Shown here piece after piece: positions 54,335-64,000 of a DNA stretch of 64,000 nt. The stretch's first letter is position 1. Every line of letters starts with the position of its first letter. Source of the stretch: Gonatopus flavifemur (taxonomy: Eukaryota; Arthropoda; Insecta; Hymenoptera; Dryinidae); assembly GCA_018340375.1 (NCBI GenBank), contig JAFFJZ010000009.1:12540501-12604500 (forward strand), in the 5' to 3' direction. The notes under the pieces are model-generated. The model was given only the letters and a program-made list of their open reading frames with translations. It was not told the DNA's origin and did no database searches. The position numbers and the translations under genes are program-made.

Positions 54335-56479
54335 CTGCTTAATCACAATGTTTCGTTCTTCTTCAAGTTGCAAATTACATTTGTCTAGGAACACTGCTGC
54401 TCGTATTTCTTGGAAAGGATACTATAGTGAGGGTGCTATAGCACCCTGATGTTAACCAAATTGTTCATATGAGACTTTTCGAATACCTTGCAATTCATTC
54501 TCAGAATACTGTTCTATGCCTCAATCGTTGATTACTTATATGACTGCAAAGAAATACTTCACAGAGTGATATCCTAAAATTTGTGAAGAATATTCACATG
54601 AACAATTCACTTAGAGGAATGCTAGGGCCGAGACGCTAGCTATTTTGTTTATAACATTCAAAAAATCTTTTGATGAAATCCAAATAACACCGTGTACAGC
54701 AGTTCTTCAATAAATTTTGAAAATTACTGTGTACGGAGAGATATTTTGGTTCTATTGAATTGATTCCATCTAGTTTGTTGTAAATAAAATGACCAAGGTC
54801 CTGGTATTAGTATCACATGCTGTAAGGGGATACCAGTCTACCCTCTGAGCAAATATTCTCTTGGTAAGAATCCTTTGAACTAAATTCATAGAAATAGATG
54901 AAATTTTCAAGGAATAATGTTAAGTACTCTATCGCAGTGCAGAATCCAAATTTTCAATTTCAAACTTTCTCACAGATGTTGGAAAAGAATTTTTTGGAAT
55001 TCGAAAATTTGGGATTAGTATCGCTAATAAAGTATTAACTATTATTCCCTGAAAACCTCAGATACATTCATGAATTCAGTTTGGATAATTCTTAACGAGG
55101 AAATGTTTGTCGAGTCCATATACTGTTATATTTCCAACTGCGTGCAATTAGTGTCCCCTTGAAATATTGTCACAATATTACTAAAATATATAATATCGAC
55201 AGGTGTGAAATATTATTGTGACATCACTGAAATATTGCTGTAATATTGACGTAATACTACAATATTGCTGTGATATTACTGCAATATTACTGCAATCAAT
55301 CTGCGCGGACATGAAATATTACGGCAATATCGCAGTAATATTTCCCTGCAATATCACAAAATAATATTACTGCGATATTACTGAAATATTCTGTGCTGTG
55401 TGGGGGGAAACACGTTTTGGGGACATTGTTCACAAATGCTAGGGTACGTTTCCAGAATGTTCTCGAAACTTTATATGAAAACCAAGTATTTTATTCTAAC
55501 CTGTATAAATTTATATTTATAGTTTTACCAGGGACGAAAGTATCAAACAACTATGAAAGTATGTTTTGTATTGAATATTTGGGAAGATTTCATTTCAGAA
55601 GTCCAAAACTATTGGCAGAATATGAATCATCAACAATTGAGTCAATATATTAATATTCACATAACCTCAAAATTGACGCGAAGCAAAATCTCATTATAGA
55701 CAATGTATTTAACAAGATGCAAATGTGATTTATTGAATCTATCGATGGAAGCCTCACCGCAGTTCATTTACATCGGCTCCAAATGAAGAATATTGAAAGA
55801 TTTGGCACAAGTTTGAACATTAACAAATTCTCATTTTCAATGTCTCATAAACGTTCTATGAAAACCTAAATAAAACTATACCAAACATTCATACATCCCT
55901 GGTATATACATGCGATGTTTCCTGAACGTCCCGAAACATTTTCAGAACATTCCAATGTTTCAGAAGACGTTCCAAGGATATTGATAGAACCTCCCGGTGC
56001 TGTATGGGATTACGTATAATAATCATAGGTAGGTTGGGTTGTAGGTAGGGTTCAATTCCTGTCGAGGTCCAATATTTCCGCTCGATAAGATTGGGATGAA
56101 GTGAACGTGGTGAAATTGATGAAACTATTCCGAAATATGATTCCGCTCAACATGTAATTTTTTTACCCTTGAAAACCTTTTGAACAAAAGCGTAGATATT
56201 TTACTGAATAATCATTGTAATCATTGACATCTAACAGATGTCTTCAACGCATCTGAAAGATGTCTCAATCATATCTTGATCAACGTGTCTAAGAGATATC
56301 TTTCGCAAGACATCTTTGAGACGTCTTAAACTTGTTGACATTTGTTGCACAAGACATCTTTTAGATGTCGAAAAGATATCTTTACGGAAGTCTTTCAAGT
56401 CATCTTCCATGATTTTAAGACATCTTTTAGATTCTAAAAGATATCTTTGTGCTTGTTGGGAAAGCGATGAACATTACAT

Positions 56480-56619
56480 CCCTGGTGAAAATAAAGTGTC
56501 AAAGATGCAACGAATTGTTACGAAAATTGAATGCGGATGTACACCGAGCGGAGTTTCGCGCATTTTTGAATGTAAAATTACAGTCCCTTACACGAACGTA
56601 CTTCATATTTTTACCAGGG
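56480..56619. mobile_element. Element L, 140 bp, AT target
   Basis: CCCTGGTGAAAATA at the left and ATTTTTACCAGGG at the right, flanked by AT on both sides. Isolated ends of the same type occur near 55517 and 55887. Confidence 0.6.
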
Positions 56620-57306
56620 ATACTCGAAAGAATCACCGAATGATTTCTAATTTAGTATTTCAGGGAATGAAAACTTTGAAGTTGTGGTGAAAAAATTGGT
56701 TATGTTTATACTTTCCAATATTCTTTATCAAACAGAATGCCCCGAATAGGCATCTACAATATTGAAAAACAGTAAATTGAGTTATTCACATACATACCTG
56801 ATTAATCCAAGATTAGGAAATTGGATCCCGATGCGATGCCATTCACTAATATCAAAAAAATGCAGTGGACCCAGCAAACACGACCGCTGGTGTTTCAAAG
56901 GGCCAATGACGGCTCTTTAATGGCATTGCAAGGCCATCAGCGGCCCATTGAAATGTCGTTAATCATTGTTTGTAGGGGAGTATTCATTGTTTGATACATA
57001 ACCTTTTCTCAACAATTTGCACGCGCATGATATACGCGCATATATGTGATCCATCAATTACGTGAATATTTATACAATGTAATAAAATATTTATCATCTT
57101 CGTTTGACGTACATTTAAAAATATTGTATCCACCTAATCCCCATACATGTGAAAAATATCATGGACGTTTTCAATATATGTATAGAATATTGATTAATGT
57201 ACTTTTATGAATATTGTTCGTATGATATATTTTGAATATTTTATGTATATAGACAATATTACCACACTTATTTCACATATTGTACAGACATTTTGTGCTG
57301 TGTGGG

Positions 57307-57476
57307 AATATAGTGACGTGAATACAGTGGTTCTGGCCCTAATGGCCTGATTAATCTGAAACACGTGTTCTGGGGTTTTCGATGGTGCTGAATCCAAATC
57401 TGGAATCAGGAAACGGGTCCCAGATGGCACATCCAACATGACGGATGTGAATTCAGTCATTTTCGCACTTGTTGTC
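57307..57476 (+). repeat. Family-E repeat unit, resumed after element D
   Basis: Continues the phase lost at 46494 (GTGACGTGAATACAGTGG...ATCTGAAACACG...GGTGCTGAATCCAAATC). It ends in TTGTTGTC, duplicated by the next MITE. Confidence 0.65.
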
Positions 57477-57850
57477 TAGTGTTGCCGCGATATTATCGTC
57501 GAAATTCAGAAATAATCGATTATCTTAATTTTGACAGGTTTTCATGGATCTTTTAACGCGTAGATCTTCGACTGTGCACGAAATGAAACGGGATAATGGA
57601 TCATCTTGGTCTTTTAAACAAAATGAATCAAAATATTCTTACACTATCGTAACGATAATTATCGATATATCGTAACGATAAATGGAAGCATATCTTGGTT
57701 TATTTTGTGTACAAGTCTGGGATTATTCATTATTCCGTTTCATTATGAGCATAATCGAAGATTCGTGGATTATATATTCCATAGGAACGTGTAAGAATTG
57801 AGATAATCGATTATTCCTCAATTATCGACGATAATATCGCGGCAACACTA
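57477..57850. mobile_element. hAT-type MITE, 374 bp, perfect 8-bp target duplication
   Basis: Ends TAGTGTTGCCGCGATATTAT and its complement; TTGTTGTC at 57469-57476 and 57851-57858. The size of the duplication and TAGTGTTG ends are typical of hAT. Internal ATCGATTAT motifs and a 13-bp palindromic run near 57655-57680. No coding sequence. Confidence 0.88.
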
Positions 57851-57858
57851 TTGTTGTC

Positions 57859-57915
57859 AGATCTTTATGGAACACAGGGTTTTTCGAGTATGTTGAATCC
57901 AAATCTGGGATCGAA
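57859..57915 (+). repeat. Family-E repeat, remaining fragment
   Basis: TCTTTATGGAACACAGGG and GAATCCAAATCTGGGATC match the unit, continuing after the hAT MITE. Confidence 0.5.
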
Positions 57916-58798
57916 TGTTCGAAAAAAATAAGAATACCGATTTTCTCGTGTAAGCTTTTTTGCATCCGAACACTCCTCAAATGCTGGTCGACGTTACGAC
58001 AACTGCACACTAGTGAAAATTCACAGGTGGAGGAAGTAGTTATCGAAATAAATGAAACGTGGAATTGTTCCAATTTATTCCTAAATGACGCCTAGATAAC
58101 TCTACGTTACGCTTAAATGACTCTTAGCTTACGCTTTCGTCGCGCTTGCACACTTCATTCTTACCAGGACAGTTGTCTGACTTCTGCGATTATCCAGAAA
58201 CATGTTTCTCAATCATTTGAAGACGTTATGAAGAATGATAGGCAATCATTCCATTATACATGGAATGGTATAAAGGATTGTAGACAATTGGTTTCAGGCT
58301 TTCTGACTATGATATTCCAAAATTCTTTCTGTTGAGTGAAAAACCGGTGAGTGCCTTTCTATATAGCCCCGGATAACTTAATTGTTTAAGGGGCAAGCGA
58401 AGTGAACATATGTGGGCTACGATTTGTTCAAAATAAGCGGAACGAATTTTGAAGGGAGTCGGACTGCTGAGCGAGGCGGAGCAGTCAGGGGGTGGAGCCC
58501 TCTGTTTCATGCATCAACTAATCATAAAGTAACATTGATAGTCCATAAACCCGGTCAGAGAAATGGGAGGAAGCCCAAACGTTTCAATTTATCACTCGGA
58601 ATTATTTTATGGAAATAAATTCAAAGCCAATGTACTTGACCCGAGATTACATTTCAAAATGCATTCTTGCATTAATTCATAAGCGTGATTTTACTGACAA
58701 ACATGATTCCACATTTTCAATTAGCAATCTGAACTACATTCTAGCAATTTCCTAGGACATCCGGGTGGGAACAGGATAGAAAGTGCGTTATAAAACTA
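57916..58798. other. Unassigned stretch
   Basis: Short frames only; no promoter, splice or repeat structure that I can support. Confidence 0.4.
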
Positions 58799-58989
58799 CA
58801 CCGAGAGATAAAACATGCTCTAACTGCAAGGGAACACTTCACACTCCTAACGCGTTTGTTACAATGTGCGGTGAACGCTTGAGCCCATGCCTTCTAAGCA
58901 TGTTGTCATGCGTTTGAAGCACGTTATGACAACAGCGTTAGAAGTGTTAAATGCTCCCTTGCGTTTAGAGCATGCTTTTTCTCTCGGTG
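58799..58989. mobile_element. 191-bp palindromic MITE
   Basis: CACCGAGAGA...CATGCTCTAA at the left pairs with TTAGAGCATG...TCTCTCGGTG at the right; most of the unit folds on itself, including GCATGTTGTCATGCG at the centre. Confidence 0.75.
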
Positions 58990-59387
58990 AAGCTAGAAAC
59001 CAACTTAACATCTGGGAAACCTAGCTGGGGCTCATCTAACTCCCAATCATAATTTCTACTAGGAAAGTTCTGCACTGATTTTCCTAACAGTAACTAATCA
59101 ATCAAACTATAGTTACTCCTTCACAAACTTCCCTGTTCTGTTACGAATATCGACCCCTCTCACTGTATATCCCGAAAAAAATGAATTAGATCTGAAAAGA
59201 TCAAATTAGATGTAATCAGATCTAATTGGATCTCTTCAGATAAAAAAAATGCACGGAAAGACCGAGTCCATTGGTATTTAGAAAGAATTTGTCAACGTTT
59301 GGAAAAATGACTGTCAATTTAGGGAGAAAGAGGATCGCTGAAAAATATTCGTAGTGAGTCTACCAAACATTTGTAGTCAAGATATTA

Positions 59388-60646
59388 GATTGGTAAGAAA
59401 GTCTTGCGACACACAAAAAAAGTGAAAAAAAAATTTGTATTATTTTCATAATATAATATTATTAAGTGATTTACGCTCTCTCTGCATCTACAACTCGTGC
59501 CCAACGTTCTGGTAAACTTCCCTCCAAATCCTGCCCTCCGTCCAAAATTGTTTTAGTCGTTAGTTAAAAGAGCCGTTCAGCGCATTTTCAAGATCGGCGA
59601 GATCATCAAATTCCTCATCCTGTAAATAATTTATCAATGGCCGGAGAAGATGGTGATCGGTAGGAGCCAAATCTGGTGAATACGGTCGATGTGGTAAAAC
59701 TTCCCAACCCAGCTGCGAAATATAGTCTTGTGTCATCTCAGCTAAGTGGGGTCGAGCGTTGTCATGGAGAAGTCAAACTTGGACACGTCTACGCCTTTTT
59801 AGTTTGATAATTTCAGTCAGTTTCCGCAGTTGTCTGGTGTAAGTCTCCGACGATATCCTGGTTTTAGCTGGTAGCAATTCGTAATAGAGCAAGCCCTCAG
59901 AGTCCCACCAACAAGAGAGTAATACTCTCTGTACTCCGCGAGGCAGTTTAGGGATTGGCTCTGGTTTTTCTCCTTCCGGTAGCTACTGTCGCTTGCGTGT
60001 GTGGTTAACACAAAGCAGCCAACTTTCATCTCCAGTGACGATTTCTCGAAAAAAATCCTTTCTGTTTGGACGATGCAGGTGTGAAAGACATGTAGACACC
60101 CGTGACGTTTTGTTTGATTCACTGAGATTGTGTGGTATCTAAGACGACAAAACTTTTCTATATCCCATCTCTTGTGAATGTTGGAGAATCGTGGGGTGGC
60201 TACAACCGAGTTTGTTGGCTAATTCTCTTGACAAAGTGTTAGGCTTTGCCTTTATAAGTGCACGCAGTCTTTCATCGTTCACAGCTGATTCCCTGCCGGA
60301 CCTGGGTTTGTCTTCAAAAGATGTATCACCTAAACGGAAACGTTGATACCAGCGAGATACAGTTGAATTGATGAACAACGTCCGACTTGAACGCGCTGTA
60401 AATACTAGCGGCTTCAGCTCTTGCAGAATGCCCTTGTAAAAATTCGTAATAACCGATTGCTCGAAGTGCACTGCGTTACATTTTCGCTCGTACTGACTGC
60501 GTGGAACAACTGACTGGTTCATAAACACTGCGATATGGCAGGTTCTAGACTAATCTGGGATAGACGACTCTCGAATGTTCTCGAACTTTGTTATTAGAAA
60601 CATAGATTGATGGAAAAAAAAGTGTCGCAAGATTTTCTGACCAACC
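59388..60646 (-). mobile_element. mariner (DD34D) element, 1259 bp
   Basis: TA at 59386-59387 and 60647-60648. Ends G[A/G]TTGGT[A/C]AGAAA[A/G]TCTTGCGACA, which is the mariner type. It carries a broken transposase on the minus strand and sits inside element H. Confidence 0.92.
59450..60528 (-). pseudogene. mariner transposase, broken
   Basis: The N-terminal helix-turn-helix region is open at 60139-60528 (WYQRFRLGDTSFEDKPRSGR). Further motifs GDESWLL, WWDSEGLLYYELLP, LLHDNARPH and YSPDLAPTDHHLL are present, with 34 residues between the last two aspartates. Stops interrupt it after KRQ (about 59990) and near 59570, plus frameshifts. Inactive. Confidence 0.88.
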
Positions 60647-60965
60647 TAATATCAACAGTTGATAGTTTCATTGGTATTTCTCACAATGAAACTATCAATT
60701 GTTAATACGTCGACTACGAATTTTTAGTAGGCTTACTACGAATATTTCTCAGCGATCCTCGTTTTCTCTAAATTGACAGTGATTTTTCTAAATGTATTAA
60801 TAGACCCGGTCTTTCCGTGTGAAATGCGGTAGATCAGCTGAGATCTAAATGATTCATCTATTTGGATAACAATAGATCTACTAGGATCTGAATGAAAAAA
60901 GTTGTGAACTGACCTAGATCAATTCGCATCTGAATAGATGAATTTAGATTCAAACCGATCTATTT

Positions 60966-61170
60966 CCCAGATAGTAATTTCGCCTTGCTGCAATGTTGTC
61001 AGGGAAACTTGTGACAAGGTTGACATAAGCCTCCTAGTTGATACACGACAAGGCTACAAGCTCACAAAACCCTTGCAGCTGAGGTGTAGCAACCTTACAC
61101 TGACAAGGTTGTCAATCACCAGTCAAAAAAAATCTCATGACAAGTCTGACAAGCTTACATGTTATCTGGG
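60966..61170. mobile_element. Element I, 205 bp, inside F
   Basis: CCCAGATAGTAA and ACATGTTATCTGGG ends; internal TGACAAGGTTG-type words, some palindromic (TTGTCA/TGACAA). It interrupts the AGATCT array. Confidence 0.6.
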
Positions 61171-61532
61171 TTAGATCTACAGAGATTTGAATACGAAGGA
61201 GCTTTGATTTATGCTGAGATCTGCGTAAATCTACCTAGATCTATTTAGATCCAAAGAAATCTACCACATTCCATGTTTTGGATCTAAAAAAATCAAATTT
61301 GATCTTATTAGATCTGTTTAGATCTCATCCATTTGTTCTCGGGATGTTGCTTCACTTTGATAGTTCGACCAATAATATCGGAGTGTAGAAATCAAAACCA
61401 TAATCCAGAGAAATCAAATAACAGTCAGTTCTAGATGAAACATTCACGTACAATTCGTTCTCTCTCGAACGATGCACTTGTACTTCATTTAGTCTATATC
61501 GTGAACAAGTGGTAAACTTTGCGAGGGATAAT

Positions 61533-61581
<49 letters not shown>
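61533..61581. repeat. (GA)n microsatellite
   Basis: About 23 GA units. Confidence 0.9.
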
Positions 61582-61586
<5 letters not shown>

Positions 61587-61801
61587 GGCGAGGTAAATAA
61601 AACGACAGGAGAAATGAAGGGCTTGTGCAGGTAATTGTTCGTTTGCTGACTTGGATTCCGTACAGAGGATTAGTATACTCATCCGAAACTTTTTCAATTA
61701 CGAAAAATCCTCTAGAATTATAACTAATTTCTTCTTTTCTCACTTCTCCTCCAGTAAAGAAGTTCCTACCGCGAAAGGATAAAAAAAAATGTATAGGTGA
61801 G

Positions 61802-61947
61802 ATGAGAAAAATAGACTATTACTCACGTTTAGTTGTTTTGCACGTCTCTGCGAGCATCATCATTCTCGCCTCAGAACTCTTAAAAGAACTCGATAATCCT
61901 TCAGCTCCGAAGGGCACCAGTTACTACATGAAAAACAATGAATACAA
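61802..61947 (+). CDS. Possible first exon of a secreted protein
   Basis: ATG at 61802, a moderately hydrophobic start (RLVVLHVSASIIILAS) and a GTGCGT donor at 61948. No partner exon or promoter found, so this is weak. Confidence 0.2.
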
Positions 61948-61953
61948 GTGCGT

Positions 61954-62805
61954 AACGAGACTTAATTCATATCGTTGTTTCTTTACTTCTCTCTATTCTT
62001 TCATTCTCATTTCCTGTTGGCTTTCTCGTGAGAATTCATATTCGTTCTCACGTAATTTAAATATTTGAATTGTTTGACGCACTTATCGAATCAAATAATT
62101 GAATCGTATATGAAGATGGATGAAAAAAACTTCAGATGAACATTCCCTTTCTCGATATTCAAGATTAGCTTGAGATTTTCTTCAAACTGTCTGACTCTAT
62201 GTGTCGTTCGATCCCGTTCAAGGGGAAAAAGTGATGAGGATTGTTAACGCATCGATGAACTCTTCATAACTTCTGAATTGAAGTTTCCTCTTGTTTTTAT
62301 TCTCTTGGTACAACTATATTTTGGAGTTTCGGAGATACGAAACCTCAATGACGGGACACAAAGTGCGTTGAAAATTCAATTCCGTTGAGGTTTCTCCTAC
62401 TCGCTGTGTAATTCTTTTGTGCCTGTAATCGACAACTCATTTTTGTAATGCTTCAGAGGAAGAGAGTTAGAAAATATCGAGAAAGAACCGGGGAACTGGG
62501 AATAGTTTTCTTTTCTCTCCTGAAGTGTCCGGTTGAGGCTGTCAAAGTGTCTAGATTCCATTTACGAGATACTTTCTTATAACGGTACCGTAAGATACGT
62601 GGTTTCAGTTTGACACGGTGTAAAAGATACGACAGCGTTTCTGTCATATCGATGTTTTATAGCACGAGAGGTAGTTCTGCTCTTGGGGAACAAAAAACCG
62701 AAAGATTGTACCAAGATTTTTGTAACGTTTCAATACTCTAAATCGATTGGAGTTACAATGTTTGGTAATTTACTGAGGGACAGAATAATGTGTTGGTCAA
62801 TTAAA
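61954..62805. other. Unassigned stretch
   Basis: No gene, repeat or RNA structure that I can support. Confidence 0.4.
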
Positions 62806-62807
62806 AT

Positions 62808-63188
62808 CCCGGGAAAAAAAATTCCATATATGGACCCATATATGGATTCATATATGGTCATATATGAAAGTGGGGAATCTATCAGCATTGATCTCACTCC
62901 TCTCTCCTTTGGCTTTTCATCACATTCCATGTAAAATTGTGACATTTTTTTGTCCATATATGGATGTATATGATAATTTATGATTGAATATGATCACATA
63001 TGGCCAGATACAGTCTCATTTATACATGATCATATGTGGCCAAAATCCATATATGCTCATATATGATCTCATATATGTTTATATATGTTCATATGTATTT
63101 CATATGTGTTCATATATGATTCATATATGATTCCTATATGATTCATATACGCTCATATACGACCTTATATGAATTATTTTTTCCCGGG
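62808..63188. mobile_element. Element J with CATATATG arrays, AT target
   Basis: Starts CCCGGGAAAAAAAATTC, ends GAATTATTTTTTCCCGGG, flanked by AT (62806-62807 and 63189-63190). About four CATATATG palindromes follow the left end and about fifteen full or near copies precede the right end, mostly 10-12 bp apart. No coding sequence. The outermost bases match element F. Confidence 0.85.
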
Positions 63189-63706
63189 ATATGATGAAAC
63201 GGAATATCCTTCTCATTTGCATCCAATGAGGTATGAAATTCGAGAATATATTTCATAATAACAAAGATCTTTCCCTGCCCATCGTAGTTGAGGAGAGTTC
63301 AACAGGAGCTTGGAACGATAGAATACTCCATTCACCTCGTTAATCCGATATTTTCTGAACTCACCTGCCGTTCAATGTGTATGTTTACACATATACATGG
63401 GTATTTACACAATACCCTTATCCCGTAGACTCGATTGAATTTAGTTTGGGAAAAAGTTCATTTTCGTATATCGGAATCGAATAATTCCGAACAGGTTATA
63501 AGCTGTTATCAATGAATTCGAAGTTTGCATTGAATGGATTCAAATTCTCTTCGTGTACCGACATTTCGATCGATAAGAATTGGAATTTCCAGGGGTATGC
63601 AGATGATAGAAAATATATTTTATGCGATGATGAGTAAAGGACGGTCACTTTGAATCGAATTTAATTGAAATTCAATTAATACTGAGGTTCAATAGAAAGA
63701 TAATTG

Positions 63707-63946
63707 ATGGAAGTAGTAGGAAGAGAAATAGCAGAGGAAAGAAAGCTGAAGTTTCCACCTGAAAAAGAATCGATTCTACTTCGCATTGCAGAAAAACTCA
63801 TTATGGATGACATACTTCCCCATTCTTGTAATTTGGAAACTGCGGGGATTTACATGAATAACGCATTTGCATTGGAGAAAACTTTACAAACTGGAAAACT
63901 TGGTGGAATAGATCCCAAGTGTGAAGTAACGATCGTTTGGATATGA
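63707..63946 (+). CDS. Unrecognised 79-residue ORF, possibly a host exon
   Basis: ATG at 63707, stop at 63944-63946; charged start (VGREIAEERKLKFPPEK), then mixed composition with two cysteines. An acceptor-like AATAG lies just upstream (63694). No family recognised. Confidence 0.25.
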   Translation: MEVVGREIAEERKLKFPPEKESILLRIAEKLIMDDILPHSCNLETAGIYMNNAFALEKTLQTGKLGGIDPKCEVTIVWI

Positions 63947-64000
63947 ACTCCATATCGCGTCGCTGTGAACTGGGTATCTGAAATGATAAAAGTGAGTTGA

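Larger units (their letters stand above)
49739..55404. mobile_element. Element C with AATATTGC/GCAATATT arrays
   Basis: Starts CCCACACAGCAC and ends GTGCTGTGTGGG. Words ATATTGCA and GCAATATTAC are repeated about every 10 bases at 49750-49865 and 55150-55390. It contains the RTE insertion. Confidence 0.7.
49622..56008. mobile_element. Element B, AT target, GAACATTC-type words
   Basis: Starts CCCAAACAGCACCGG and ends CCGGTGCTGTATGGG, with AT on both sides (49620-49621 and 56009-56010). Sub-terminal words GAACATTC, GAACGT and TGTTTC recur near both ends. Confidence 0.65.
47288..56460. mobile_element. Element A with AGATATCT/AGACATCT palindrome arrays
   Basis: Ends CCCAACAGACAC (47288) and GTGCTTGTTGGG (to 56460). 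Both sub-terminal regions (47310-47560, 56220-56455) are arrays of AGATATCT- and AGACATCT-like words 10-12 bp apart. Lies within D and contains a fold-back unit and element B. Confidence 0.65.
46495..57306. mobile_element. Element D, outermost of four nested CCC/GGG elements
   Basis: Ends CACACAGCACAAA (46497) and TTTTGTGCTGTGTGGG (57291-57306). On either side the family-E repeat is cut and resumes. The ends are AT-rich with repeated AATATT/ATATC words. The left part holds a short coding remnant (46683-47132). Confidence 0.6.
59252..60820. mobile_element. Element H, inside F, split by a mariner
   Basis: Ends CACGGAAAGACCG and CGGTCTTTCCGTGTG with alignable inverted arms of about 130 bp. The right side adds a 20-bp-stem hairpin (60652-60705, AACAGTTGATAGTTTCATTG). 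Confidence 0.65.
59171..61343. mobile_element. Element F with AGATCT arrays, AT target
   Basis: Starts CCCGAAAAAAATGAATTAG, ends CATTTGTTCTCGGG, with AT at 59169-59170 and 61344-61345. About nine full AGATCT palindromes and more half-sites, spaced about 10-11 bp, lie near both ends. It contains elements H, G and I. Confidence 0.75.

Noticed and set aside
58384..58618. Plus-strand frame near 58.4 kb
   Set aside because: Low-complexity composition and no supporting signals; it also has an equal competitor on the other strand.

Overview
The window looks like AT-rich nuclear DNA from an insect or other arthropod. It has spliced genes with GT-AG introns, TATA-box promoters, Tc1/mariner elements flanked by TA, a chu-like envelope gene in a Ty3/gypsy retroelement, an RTE non-LTR element, MITEs and fold-back elements. 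A hymenopteran is plausible but I cannot prove it. Most of the 64 kb is layered mobile DNA, with no block of housekeeping genes.

0-7 kb is the least TE-like part. It holds the 3' end of a plus-strand spliced gene with duplicated last exons (68-791) and two small minus-strand genes, each with a TATA box, an ATG-free leader exon, one intron and a short coding exon (1373-3635 and 5359-6581). In both, the start codon appears to be assembled by splicing (A|TG). The intron of the first gene carries the most striking object here: a 1.4-kb array (2021-3428) of about 28 hairpins whose stems differ but whose 7-nt loop is nearly constant (C[A/G]CGAGT). It is arranged as two exact 692-bp blocks that join inside the loop.

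7-15.2 kb is a row of four TA-flanked elements: two DD41D rosa-like Tc1/mariner copies (one transposase intact), a rearranged relative, and a 1.7-kb fold-back element. 15.8-19.8 kb is a broken DNA transposon with TIRs of about 700 bp.

From about 21 to 58 kb a dispersed tandem repeat (unit about 125 bp) has been split by nested insertions. Element K (21688-46223) contains a 23.2-kb retroelement (22083-45278) on the minus strand with 2.9-kb LTRs, a 4-bp TSD (AACG), a tRNA-Ser-type PBS, gag with ten zinc knuckles, pro-RT-RNaseH, a macrodomain-like segment, integrase, an unrecognised triple zinc-repeat ORF and a chu-like env. Several frames are interrupted although the LTRs are almost identical. 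Element D (46495-57306) encloses A, then B, then C, then an RTE retrotransposon with an 11-bp TSD.

57-64 kb holds a hAT-type MITE with an 8-bp TSD, another nest (F containing H containing a dead mariner, plus I) and element J. Elements A-D, F and J share CCC...GGG ends, and B, F, J and L are flanked by AT, yet each array-bearing family carries its own short palindromic word repeated every 10-12 bp. The right edge may hold a host exon, but nothing recognisable.
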